Positions 1 through 6,161 of a stretch of 11,012 nucleotides of DNA are shown here, one piece after another (position 1 is the stretch's first letter; each line of letters begins with the position of its first letter). The position numbers were made by a program, and so were the translations under genes. Where the stretch lies: the NCBI GenBank assembly GCA_029262095.1, contig JAJDAB010000275.1, positions 1 through 11,012 of the forward strand. The letters are read 5' to 3'. Under the pieces are notes generated by a model, which searched no databases, had not been told where the DNA came from, and worked only from the letters and a program-made list of their open reading frames with translations. The DNA is from Candidatus Hydrogenedentota bacterium (lineage in GTDB: Bacteria > Hydrogenedentota > Hydrogenedentia > Hydrogenedentales > SLHB01).

Positions 1-1062
1 CGGAGTACTCACACGGCCGACATCATTCCGCCCCAGATCGACGAGCATGATGTGTTCCGCGCATTCTTTATCATCGGCTAATAAATCTTCGCCCAGCGCA
101 CGATCTTCTTCCGCAGTCTTTCCGCGCGGTCGCGTACCGGCAATTGGACGCACACGGCACCGGCGCCCCGAGACCGCGGTCATCACTTCGGGACTGGATC
201 CCACAAGCGTGCAGTCCGGGAATTGCACAAGGGTCATATACGGAGACGGGTTGATGCACCGCAGTGCGCGATATAGCGTAACGGGACTGCATTCGGTCGG
301 GCGCCTAAAGCGTTGTGAGAGAACAACCTGAAAAATGTCACCCGCACGTATATATTCTTTCGCCCGATCAACTATCGCGCAATAATCTTCCTTCGAAAAA
401 TTGGATTCGGGAAGCGCATCGGATTCCAATTTTGCCGAGGTATTCAATTCGGGAACTTTTAGCGGCGCTTGCAGCCGTTTCTTGAGGTTCGCGATCTTCT
501 CGATGCCGGCAGCATAGGCCGAACCGGGATCGTCAGCGACATGGACATTCGACACAATCTTCAGCGTGTTGCTCACATGATCGAAGATTAGGATCGTGTC
601 CGTGATCATGAAGTACAGATCCGGCAGATTCAGGTCATCGGGATTCTCATCGGGAAGTGTTTCTACGAACCGGATTTGATCGTAACTCAAATAGCCAACT
701 GCGCCCCCGTGAAATTCTGGGAGTCCGTCCATCGGCACGGGTGCATACTCTGACATGATCTCCCGTAATTCATTCATCGGATCGTCGGACGTAAAGGCGT
801 GTTCCACGCCATCACGGATAATGGCCCCGTCATTGCCTTTCGACCGAAAGACGACCGAAGCGTCGGCGCCCAAAAAAGAATACCGGCCAATGGAGTCGGC
901 CCGCTCCACACTTTCTAAGAGAAACGCGTACGGACGCCCTTCGCAGACCTTGATATACGCCGAGACCGGCGTTTCGAGGTCCGCGACAATTTCTTCATAA
1001 ATAGGTACCAAAGCGCCTGGTTTCGCAACGTCGCGAAAGTTTTCTAAACTAGGATGAATCAT
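1..1062 (-). CDS. trpE: Anthranilate synthase component I, partial (C-terminal end outside window)
   Basis: TrpE converts chorismate to anthranilate, using ammonia supplied by the TrpG glutaminase, in the first committed step of tryptophan synthesis in the cytoplasm. I translated 354 codons from the ATG at 1062 to the window edge with no stop; the family is about 490-520 residues, so roughly the last third is missing. The N-terminal part carries the tryptophan feedback motif LLES (residues 48-51) with the matching serine at 62. The chorismate-binding domain begins near residue 220 with EYIRAGDIFQVVLSQRF (236-252), PIAGTRPRG (306-314) and EHIMLVDLGRNDVGRV (336-351). The alanine in PIAGT favours TrpE over PabB, which usually has lysine there. 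The gene starts 13 bases after the hisI stop and has no clear ribosome binding site, so coupling to hisI translation is likely. The preserved LLES motif predicts feedback inhibition by tryptophan. Confidence 0.96.
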   Translation of the reverse strand, partial: MIHPSLENFRDVAKPGALVPIYEEIVADLETPVSAYIKVCEGRPYAFLLESVERADSIGRYSFLGADASVVFRSKGNDGAIIRDGVEHAFTSDDPMNELREIMSEYAPVPMDGLPEFHGGAVGYLSYDQIRFVETLPDENPDDLNLPDLYFMITDTILIFDHVSNTLKIVSNVHVADDPGSAYAAGIEKIANLKKRLQAPLKVPELNTSAKLESDALPESNFSKEDYCAIVDRAKEYIRAGDIFQVVLSQRFRRPTECSPVTLYRALRCINPSPYMTLVQFPDCTLVGSSPEVMTAVSGRRCRVRPIAGTRPRGKTAEEDRALGEDLLADDKECAEHIMLVDLGRNDVGRVSTP

Positions 1063-1075
1063 CGATTTGCGCCCG

Positions 1076-1471
1076 CTATGCCGTCGCGACGCCGTCACCG
1101 GACAATGTAATGGAACCATCGGCGGCGACAAGGCGATAGAAACAACTGGTCTCATTGGTGTGACATGTTGGACCGTCGGGCCGGCATTGCAGCACGAGCG
1201 CATCGGCATCGCAATCCGTTCGGACTTCATTGACGTGTAGGTAGTTGTTTGAGGTCTCGCCCTTTAACCACAACTTCTGGCGCGACCTTGAGAAGAAGCA
1301 GGCCTTCTTGTCGCGCAGGGTGATTTCAAGTGATTTGCGGTTCATGTAGCCAACCATGAGGACTTGCTTCGTTTCGGCGTGTTGAATGACGGCGACGACA
1401 AGACCATCGGAATCCGTCTTGAGCATATCGAATAGGGAACCAACAAATTCGGTATCGTTTTGGGCACACAT
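1076..1471 (-). CDS. hisI: Phosphoribosyl-AMP cyclohydrolase
   Basis: HisI hydrolyses the purine ring of phosphoribosyl-AMP in the third step of histidine synthesis, a zinc- and magnesium-dependent cytoplasmic reaction. The protein is 131 residues, the size of a stand-alone HisI; no HisE (pyrophosphohydrolase) domain is fused. It shows the family core WLKGETSNN, the metal-binding aspartates in DCDAD, and the spaced cysteines of CRPDGPTC...SC expected to bind zinc. An upstream in-frame ATG at 1582 would give a 168-residue form, but its extra 37 residues are Pro/Arg-rich and unlike HisI. The ATG at 1471 has GGAG (1482-1479) seven bases before it, so I chose that start. It is followed closely by trpE, and preceded by a 232-base gap with a possible leader peptide and RNA structures, so expression may be controlled by attenuation. 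hisE and the other his genes are not in the window. Confidence 0.95.
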   Translation of the reverse strand: MCAQNDTEFVGSLFDMLKTDSDGLVVAVIQHAETKQVLMVGYMNRKSLEITLRDKKACFFSRSRQKLWLKGETSNNYLHVNEVRTDCDADALVLQCRPDGPTCHTNETSCFYRLVAADGSITLSGDGVATA

Positions 1472-1478
1472 AGATCCG

Positions 1479-1482
1479 CTCC
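1479..1482 (-). promoter_or_regulatory. hisI ribosome binding site
   Basis: GGAG lies seven bases before the ATG at 1471 and decides the hisI start in favour of the 131-residue form. Its last G is part of GCGGAT (1479-1474), which could pair with ATCCGC (1506-1501). That pairing competes with the stronger local stem-loop at 1487-1505, so by default the site should be open. Confidence 0.7.
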
Positions 1483-1486
1483 ATTT

Positions 1487-1505
1487 TCCGCAGCGTGGCC
1501 GCGGA
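1487..1505 (-). promoter_or_regulatory. Stem-loop just upstream of the hisI ribosome binding site
   Basis: On the minus strand TCCGCGGC (1505-1498) can pair with GCTGCGGA (1494-1487) around the 3-base loop CAC. This is an uninterrupted 8-bp stem, seven Watson-Crick pairs and one G-U. It is followed by AAAAT and then the hisI GGAG. With no U-tract it is not an intrinsic terminator. It may be part of an attenuator, may keep the ribosome binding site single-stranded by trapping the competing ATCCGC arm, or may be an mRNA-stabilising hairpin. The pairing is seen by eye; the role is inferred. Confidence 0.4.
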
Positions 1506-1517
1506 TGATCAATTGGG

Positions 1518-1539
1518 AAAAGAATAACCGGTTGCACCG
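1518..1539 (-). terminator. Weak terminator-like hairpin with U-rich tail in the hisI leader (tentative)
   Basis: On the minus strand CGGT (1539-1536) and ACCG (1532-1529) form a 4-bp stem with a GCA loop, followed by GTTATTCTTTT (1528-1518). The stem is short for an intrinsic terminator. Its 5' arm lies within GGCGGT (1541-1536), which could instead pair with ACCGTC (1589-1584) inside the preceding short ORF. Such mutually exclusive pairing is typical of attenuators, but here the stems are weak, so this is a low-confidence call. Confidence 0.2.
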
Positions 1540-1557
1540 CCCTAGGACGATACGGGA

Positions 1558-1611
1558 TTAGGAGTGGGTATGGACGCGCCATCGACGGTTGGGAATCGCT
1601 ATCGATGACAT
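1558..1611 (-). CDS. Candidate leader peptide with Trp and His codons, upstream of hisI-trpE
   Basis: This is a 17-codon ORF with the sequence MSSIAIPNRRWRVHTHS, ending in TAA. It has the sequence GAGGAG (1624-1619) seven bases before its ATG, one of the best ribosome binding sites in the window. The tryptophan codon is at 1581-1579 and the histidine codons at 1572-1570 and 1566-1564, all in the last seven codons. It sits 86 bases upstream of hisI, in a different reading frame, in front of an operon that contains one histidine and one tryptophan biosynthetic gene. Known trp and his leader peptides stall the ribosome at such codons when the charged tRNA is scarce. Only one Trp codon is present, compared with two in the E. 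coli trp leader, so chance cannot be excluded. The translation is seen directly; the regulatory role is inference. Confidence 0.45.
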   Translation of the reverse strand: MSSIAIPNRRWRVHTHS

Positions 1612-1618
1612 TCGTCTA

Positions 1619-1624
1619 CTCCTC
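1619..1624 (-). promoter_or_regulatory. Strong ribosome binding site of the candidate leader peptide
   Basis: GAGGAG is followed by a seven-base spacer and ATG at 1611. It lies in the amaP-hisI gap, where no longer gene would use it, which is the main reason to believe the 17-codon ORF is translated. Confidence 0.5.
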
Positions 1625-1648
1625 AATCAATTCGGCTGGAACGGCGTG

Positions 1649-1678
1649 AGTATCGCATGCGGGACTAGCGCCTCGCAA
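1649..1678 (-). promoter_or_regulatory. Possible sigma-70-type promoter for the leader-hisI-trpE unit
   Basis: On the minus strand TTGCGA (1678-1673, four of six matches to TTGACA) is followed after 18 bases by GATACT (1654-1649, four of six matches to TATAAT). TG at 1657-1656 lies one base before the -10, giving an extended -10 form. Transcription would start near 1642, about 30 bases before the leader ATG at 1611. It begins 26 bases after the amaP stop codon. It is a weak match and the consensus used by this organism is unknown. Confidence 0.3.
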
Positions 1679-1703
1679 TACATCGGCGGTATGCGCACTG
1701 AGA

Positions 1704-2468
1704 TTAACGCCAAAAACCCTTTGAGGTTTCGGAATCAGATGCTGCTTCTTCCCCCGATTCGCCGTTTGTCGTTTCGGATTCGGGGGATGATGATTCTAAA
1801 CCAGCCTCGGACTTGGGTGGATCGGCCACGGGGGCCGATGCTGGAGCCGGAGCCGTAGCGACGGAAGCCGGCGCTTGAGTAACCGGCGCTGCGGCAGGCG
1901 CTGCCTGATGTTCGAGCAGGCGGTTGTCGTCCACCGATGTATCAAATTCTTTCTTTACATTCATCAACACGCGGCTAATATTGAGATCGAGCGATGCGAT
2001 GTCATCAACTCCGAGCATGCGTTTCGCCGATGCGGCAAGTTTGTCCTCAAGATTACTAGCCGTCTCACGAATGCCGGCACCCGGCGGCTTGTTCACGACG
2101 GCATCCGCGACGATGCGAACCTTGCGGTCGTTGTCCGATGGCAAGACTTTCAGCGAGATATCTTTCACCTCCGGCAACTTGGACATCGCTTTTTGTAGCG
2201 ACTTTTGCACGGAGTCGAGTTCAATGACGATATAACCGTGTTTGCTTTGAAATTCGATTTTGCGCGAGGCGCGGGTCCGGCCACGAAAACTGAATACGAA
2301 TCCCACTACGCCAATGGCCACCGCAGCGACAACAACTCCCCAGCGCACGTAATTATCACTGGGCAGGTATTTGATGAGAAAATCGTAGATCTCATGAAGC
2401 TCGAAGTATACGAATAGGGCGCCAACCGCGCCGATGGCGACAAACATCAAACGAAGGAACATTTTCAT
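1704..2468 (-). CDS. amaP: Asp23/Gls24-family membrane anchor protein (AmaP-like)
   Basis: In Firmicutes, AmaP anchors the alkaline shock protein Asp23 to the membrane; the molecular role elsewhere is poorly known. This 254-residue protein has two membrane segments (about residues 4-22 and 42-61) joined by a short loop. An Asp23/Gls24-like domain follows (about 69-166), including ISLKVLPSDNDRKVRIVADA and a helix ending near MLGVDDI. A low-complexity Ala/Pro/Val tail turns into a Ser/Glu-rich acidic end (about 187-254). The start at 2468 reads MKM; a second ATG at 2462 is possible, but AAGG lies about nine bases before the first. It follows accC by 151 bases, with its own likely promoter. In Firmicutes an Asp23-family gene often follows accC, so the position supports the call. 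The tail is unusual and probably disordered. No separate asp23 gene is in the window. Confidence 0.85.
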   Translation of the reverse strand: MKMFLRLMFVAIGAVGALFVYFELHEIYDFLIKYLPSDNYVRWGVVVAAVAIGVVGFVFSFRGRTRASRKIEFQSKHGYIVIELDSVQKSLQKAMSKLPEVKDISLKVLPSDNDRKVRIVADAVVNKPPGAGIRETASNLEDKLAASAKRMLGVDDIASLDLNISRVLMNVKKEFDTSVDDNRLLEHQAAPAAAPVTQAPASVATAPAPASAPVADPPKSEAGLESSSPESETTNGESGEEAASDSETSKGFWR

Positions 2469-2559
2469 GACGGACTGCCTTTTGCGCTAAGGTGAGTTGC
2501 CTTCAATAGCTACAGCAACGCAACCGATCCCTACGACGAACAAAACCGATTGCGGCGAG

Positions 2560-2568
2560 AGTATATCA
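2560..2568 (-). promoter_or_regulatory. Extended -10 promoter element upstream of amaP
   Basis: TGATATACT fits the extended -10 pattern TGnTATAAT, with five of six matches in the hexamer. No good -35 is seen at 17 bases, which is common for extended -10 promoters. Transcription would start near 2553, leaving an untranslated leader of about 85 bases before amaP. The accC-amaP gap (2469-2619) shows no clear intrinsic terminator, so read-through from accC is also possible. Confidence 0.4.
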
Positions 2569-2619
2569 TCTTGCCAAATGGTTTCCTACGACTGGATATC
2601 TGACGGTTTAAAACTCGCT

Positions 2620-3954
2620 CTAATTCACGAAAAAGTCAACGAGATCGGCCGTCAGTTCTCCGCGCCGGAAGCGGCCGCTGTCAACAATCGTCGCACAGAG
2701 TCGGGCTGTCGTATGAATACCCACAGCAGTGAATTCGTTCAGCGCGCCAACAAGACGAATGATGGCCTGATCTCTGTCCGCGCCCCGGGCAATTACCTTC
2801 GCGATCAACGAATCGTAGAACGGCGGCACGGTGTAGGACGGAAAGATGTGGCTGTCGACGCGAATGCCCGGGCCGCCTGGAATGTGGCATCGGCGAATTT
2901 TCCCCGGAGATGGCGCGAAATTGTTCTCTGGATCTTCGGCATAGACCCGCGCCTCGATCGCCCAGCCTTGCGGCTTGAATGAAACGGATCCCATCGGCTC
3001 GCCGGATGCGATGCGAATCTGTTGACCAACAAGGTCTATGCCGGAAATTTCTTCGGTTACCGGGTGTTCCACCTGTATCCGCGCATTGAATTCAATGAAA
3101 TAGAAGCTGCCATCGGGCGAGAGGAGGAATTCGGCAGTACCCGCATTCGTATATCCGACGGCCTTAGTCGCGCGCAATGCGGCCTTGTTTAATTTGGATC
3201 GCAATGCGTTCGTGAGTCCGAACGCAGGGGCTTCTTCGATCAGTTTTTGATGGCGGCGCTGAACCGTGCATTCGCGCTCGCCAACGGTAATGGCCTTGCC
3301 GTGTTCGTCCGCGAGAATTTGCACTTCGACATGCCGCGCATTTTCCACGAACTTTTCCAAGTACACGCCGCCATCGCCAAACGCGGCCTTCGCTTCGTTG
3401 GCTGCAGCGACGACGGCCTTTTGCAGAGCAGCGTCGTTGTGCGCGATGCGCATGCCCTTGCCGCCGCCTCCTGCGGATGCTTTGACAAGCACCGGGAACC
3501 CGATCTCGTTGGCGAGGCGCACCGCCTCGGCGGGATCTTGAATGATGCCGTCGCTTCCGGGCACCACCGGCACCCCGGCTGCGGCAACGACTTCACGGCA
3601 TTTGGCCTTATCGCCGGTGAGCGAAATCGCGTCCGGTGATGGGCCGATGAAACCGATGTGGCAATCGCGGCACACCTGGGCGAATTGAGCATTCTCGGAG
3701 AGAAAACCGTAGCCGGGATGTATCGCATGCGCATCGCAAATTTCCGCAGCGGCGATAATGGCAGCGGTGTTCAAGTAGCTCTCTTTCGCGGAGGGTGGCC
3801 CGATGCAAATGCTCTCGTCGGCGAGCGACGCGTGCAGACAGTCTTGGTCAGCGGACGAGTAGACCGCGATCGTGTTGATGCCTTGCTCGCGACACGCACG
3901 AATGATGCGAACCGCGATTTCGCCGCGGTTGGCTATTAGGATTCGTCGAAACAT
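2620..3954 (-). CDS. accC: Acetyl-CoA carboxylase, biotin carboxylase subunit
   Basis: AccC uses ATP and bicarbonate to carboxylate the biotin on AccB, the first half-reaction of malonyl-CoA formation for fatty acid synthesis. The 444-residue protein matches the usual length of about 445-450. Domains in order: N-terminal biotin carboxylase fold from residue 1 (RRILIANRGEIAVRIIRAC), ATP-grasp from about 115 to 320, and C-terminal domain from about 330. Visible active-site features are K116, K158, the glycine-rich AGGGGKGM (161-168), the HVEVQ segment (208-212), E288, N290, R292 in the motif ending ARIQVEHPVTEE, and R336. The motif reads EFNAR where E. coli has EMNTR; the catalytic residues are kept. 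It starts six bases after the accB stop. The single biotin carboxylase domain, next to a separate accB, marks it as the dissociable bacterial acetyl-CoA carboxylase rather than pyruvate or propionyl-CoA carboxylase. The carboxyltransferase genes accA and accD are not here. Confidence 0.97.
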   Translation of the reverse strand: MFRRILIANRGEIAVRIIRACREQGINTIAVYSSADQDCLHASLADESICIGPPSAKESYLNTAAIIAAAEICDAHAIHPGYGFLSENAQFAQVCRDCHIGFIGPSPDAISLTGDKAKCREVVAAAGVPVVPGSDGIIQDPAEAVRLANEIGFPVLVKASAGGGGKGMRIAHNDAALQKAVVAAANEAKAAFGDGGVYLEKFVENARHVEVQILADEHGKAITVGERECTVQRRHQKLIEEAPAFGLTNALRSKLNKAALRATKAVGYTNAGTAEFLLSPDGSFYFIEFNARIQVEHPVTEEISGIDLVGQQIRIASGEPMGSVSFKPQGWAIEARVYAEDPENNFAPSPGKIRRCHIPGGPGIRVDSHIFPSYTVPPFYDSLIAKVIARGADRDQAIIRLVGALNEFTAVGIHTTARLCATIVDSGRFRRGELTADLVDFFVN

Positions 3955-3960
3955 CGCGGG

Positions 3961-4446
3961 CTAGGACGCGTCGACCGGGCGAACGGCGAACAGCGGCTGA
4001 CCGAACTCGACCGGTTCCGCGTTGTCGACCAGCACGCGAACGATTTGGCCACGAACTTTAGAGGTGACTTCGTTCATCAATTTCATGGCTTCTACGATGC
4101 AAATCGTTTGGTCAACCGTAATGTCGTCGCCTGGTTTCACAAACGGCTCTTCTTCCGGCGAGGGTGACGCATAGAAAACGCCGACCATTGGCGCATCGAT
4201 TGTCACAAGGCCGCCATCTTCGATCGCATCTTTGGTCGCTTGGGAAGCGGTGATGGTACCGGCATCGTCTGATAGGTCCGGATTCATCGCCGGTGCACTG
4301 TACGCTGGCGGCGCAACGGAATAGGTTGCCGCCTGAACACTAGGCTTTTGCAACCGTATACGGCTGCCTTCTTCTTCGATCTCGAGTTCGGAGAGTCCCG
4401 ACTCTTCGAGAATTGCGATCAGTTCTTTCAGTTTTTCGAGGTCCAT
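3961..4446 (-). CDS. accB: Acetyl-CoA carboxylase, biotin carboxyl carrier protein
   Basis: AccB carries biotin between the biotin carboxylase and the carboxyltransferase of acetyl-CoA carboxylase. With the start at 4446 it is 161 residues, close to the 156 of E. coli. It has an N-terminal helical segment (MDLEKLKELIAILEESGLSE), a Pro/Ala-rich linker (about residues 36-60), and a C-terminal biotinyl domain. That domain has the attachment motif VEAMKLMNEV; K122 should be biotinylated by BirA. An ATG at 4479 in frame would add MYLAASLGGGS, which does not resemble AccB. The GGGGGTGGG stretch at 4458-4450 could serve as ribosome binding site for 4446, so I use the shorter form. It lies 45 bases after efp and 6 bases before accC. 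Confidence 0.95.
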   Translation of the reverse strand: MDLEKLKELIAILEESGLSELEIEEEGSRIRLQKPSVQAATYSVAPPAYSAPAMNPDLSDDAGTITASQATKDAIEDGGLVTIDAPMVGVFYASPSPEEEPFVKPGDDITVDQTICIVEAMKLMNEVTSKVRGQIVRVLVDNAEPVEFGQPLFAVRPVDAS

Positions 4447-4491
4447 AGACCCACCCCCGAGACTCGCCGCAAGGTACACAGCGGGAATTAG

Positions 4492-5055
4492 TTAGTTGTT
4501 GGCGCGTTCCTGGTATTGCCCTGTACGGGTATCCACCTTAATGGATTCACCTTCATTCACAAATAATGGCACCTGTATCGTCGCGCCGGTTTCCAATGTG
4601 GCGGGCTTCGTCGCCCCTTGGGCACGATCGCCTTGCACGCCGGGCTCGCAATCGGTAATCGCCAGCACGACATTAATCGGCACGCCAACTTTCATCACAC
4701 GTCCCTCATAGAACAACATGATGGCCTGATCGTTTTCCTTGAGCCATTGCTTCGCATCGCCGACGACGTCTTTGCTAACTTCGATTTGTTCGTAGCTGTC
4801 CGGGTGCATGAAGTAAAACAGATCGCCATCATTGTAGAGATATTGCCAATGCTGTTCTTCGAGCCGCGCGTCTTCCATTTTTTCGCCGGCCCGGAACGTT
4901 TTCTCGACGGTCCGTCCGTTCATCACGTTCTTCAGTTTCGTTCGCACGAATGCCGGGCCCTTGCCGGGTTTAACGTGCTGAAACTCCACCATTTCGAAAA
5001 GAACGTCATCGAGTTTGACAACGATGCCGTTGCGAAAATCCGCGGTTGATATCAT
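4492..5055 (-). CDS. efp: Elongation factor P
   Basis: EF-P binds stalled ribosomes between the P and E sites and promotes peptide bond formation at polyproline stretches. At 187 residues it has the normal length and three-domain layout: an N-terminal KOW-like domain (about 1-64), an OB domain (about 65-127) and a C-terminal OB domain ending with the family signature around VPLFVNEGESIKVDTRTG. The tip of the domain I loop reads KPGKGPAF, with K32 at the position that is lysylated in E. coli (EpmA/EpmB) or otherwise modified in other bacteria; no modification gene is nearby. The start overlaps the stop of the upstream peptidase gene in ATGA (5055-5052), and GAGGT lies about nine bases before it. 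The pairing with an Xaa-Pro peptidase gene is common in bacteria. Confidence 0.97.
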   Translation of the reverse strand: MISTADFRNGIVVKLDDVLFEMVEFQHVKPGKGPAFVRTKLKNVMNGRTVEKTFRAGEKMEDARLEEQHWQYLYNDGDLFYFMHPDSYEQIEVSKDVVGDAKQWLKENDQAIMLFYEGRVMKVGVPINVVLAITDCEPGVQGDRAQGATKPATLETGATIQVPLFVNEGESIKVDTRTGQYQERANN

Positions 5056-6161
5056 GGATCTACTACCTCAAGTGACTTCGGGGCCGACGACAATACGCGG
5101 CACCCACTTTCCGTAACGACTACAACGTCTTCAATGCGGACGCCGCCTTGGCCGGGCACATAAATGCCGGGCTCCACCGTGACAATCATGCCGGGCTCCA
5201 GCGGCGTCTCCGATTCGGGATTCAATCGCGGACCTTCATGGATTTCGATTCCGACACCATGGCCAAGTCCATGGCCAAAATGGTCGCCGTGACCGCCGTC
5301 CGCGATGATGCCGCGCGCAACCCTATCGACTTCTTTACCCAGTACGCCGGGTCGAATCGCGTCGATCGATTTTATCTGTGCCTCAAGTACAAGATTGTAA
5401 ATCGTTTCGTACCAAGAACCGGGAATGTTACCGAAGGCGTAACAACGCGTCAAATCCGAGCAGTAGCCGTTCAGTACACATCCGAAGTCGAAGAGAACGC
5501 CCATACCCTTTTCCAGGGCCTGGTCGCCTGGTTCTCCGTGGGGCAGTGAGGGCCGGGCACCGAACAAGGAAATGGTATCAAACGATGCCTTAGTGGCGCC
5601 TTGATCTTTGAAACCATGTTCAAATTTGGCTGCTACCGAGCGTTCGGTCTGTCCTGGACGAAGGGCTGACGTCACGTTGTGCAGCACCCGCTCGCTGAGT
5701 TGTAAGGCCGCCTCGATCTTCGCGATTTCTGCGACGCTCTTGCATGCCCTGAGCGATGTCACCACCGCGCTGGAGGCGATTAAGTCACCGTCAAACTTGG
5801 AGGCAAGCTCATCACGCTGCGCAACGGTCGTATATCCTGGTTCAAATGCGGCCCGCTTCGAACCCGTATCTTGCAGTTGTTGCGATACGCGTTGACCAAA
5901 CGGACCGCTAATTTCGCGCACCTCGTAGGCCTCGCTCACCTGATCGGCTGCTTGTTCCGTATAGCGAAAATCACAGAGGAAGTACGCCTCGGTTTCCGTC
6001 ACAACTACGCCGGAAGTCGTACCTCGAAAACCGGTGAGATATTGATTGGTCGCGGGGATGAGGCTAACGAACGCGTCACACGATGGCTTAGCCAAGTTTT
6101 CACGCAGCGCGTGGAGTCGACCCGCACATTCGTCTGCGGGTCCCGATGGTTGACCGCTCAT
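5052..6161 (-). CDS. pepP: M24-family Xaa-Pro peptidase (aminopeptidase P/prolidase-like)
   Basis: Enzymes of this family release N-terminal residues in front of proline or split Xaa-Pro dipeptides, using two metal ions in the cytoplasm. The 369-residue protein has an N-terminal creatinase-like domain (about 10-140, with SLIPATNQYLTGFRG) and a C-terminal pita-bread domain. Expected metal ligands are present: D225 and D236 in LFDFGCVLNGYCSDLTR, H301 in GHGLGHGVGIEIHEGP, E330 in VTVEPGIYV, and E344 in GVRIEDVVVV. H208 in PHG and H308 fit the substrate-binding histidines. It has no signal peptide. The ATG at 6161 overlaps the aroQ stop in ATGA, with AAAGGA about 11 bases upstream. Its own stop overlaps efp in the same way. 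The length fits the YqhT/PepQ-like peptidases that sit beside efp in many genomes; whether it acts on dipeptides or longer peptides cannot be told, so the symbol is approximate. Confidence 0.9.
   Translation of the reverse strand: MSGQPSGPADECAGRLHALRENLAKPSCDAFVSLIPATNQYLTGFRGTTSGVVVTETEAYFLCDFRYTEQAADQVSEAYEVREISGPFGQRVSQQLQDTGSKRAAFEPGYTTVAQRDELASKFDGDLIASSAVVTSLRACKSVAEIAKIEAALQLSERVLHNVTSALRPGQTERSVAAKFEHGFKDQGATKASFDTISLFGARPSLPHGEPGDQALEKGMGVLFDFGCVLNGYCSDLTRCYAFGNIPGSWYETIYNLVLEAQIKSIDAIRPGVLGKEVDRVARGIIADGGHGDHFGHGLGHGVGIEIHEGPRLNPESETPLEPGMIVTVEPGIYVPGQGGVRIEDVVVVTESGCRVLSSAPKSLEVVDP

Noticed and set aside
1472..1582. N-terminal extension of hisI from the ATG at 1582
   Set aside because: The extra 37 residues are Pro/Arg-rich and unlike HisI, and the ATG at 1471 has a good GGAG at the right distance.
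1580..1607. Inverted repeat CATCGA...TCGATG as an operator or terminator
   Set aside because: It is only 6 bp with a 16-base loop, lies within the candidate leader ORF and has no U-tract; a role in the leader fold is possible but not supported on its own.
1589..1858. Plus-strand ORF of 89 codons covering the amaP-hisI gap
   Set aside because: Much of it is the reverse of the amaP tail, its product resembles nothing I know, and it has no convincing ribosome binding site.
2469..2510. Short TTG-initiated ORF just before amaP
   Set aside because: There is no ribosome binding site and no informative codon bias, so it is not a credible leader peptide.
3247..3939. Plus-strand ORFs of 91-130 codons opposite accC
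   Set aside because: They lie wholly within the highly conserved accC gene and mirror its codon pattern.
4447..4479. N-terminal extension of accB from the ATG at 4479
   Set aside because: AccB proteins normally begin with the MDLEKLKEL-type helix, which starts at 4446; the preceding 11 residues look like translated leader.
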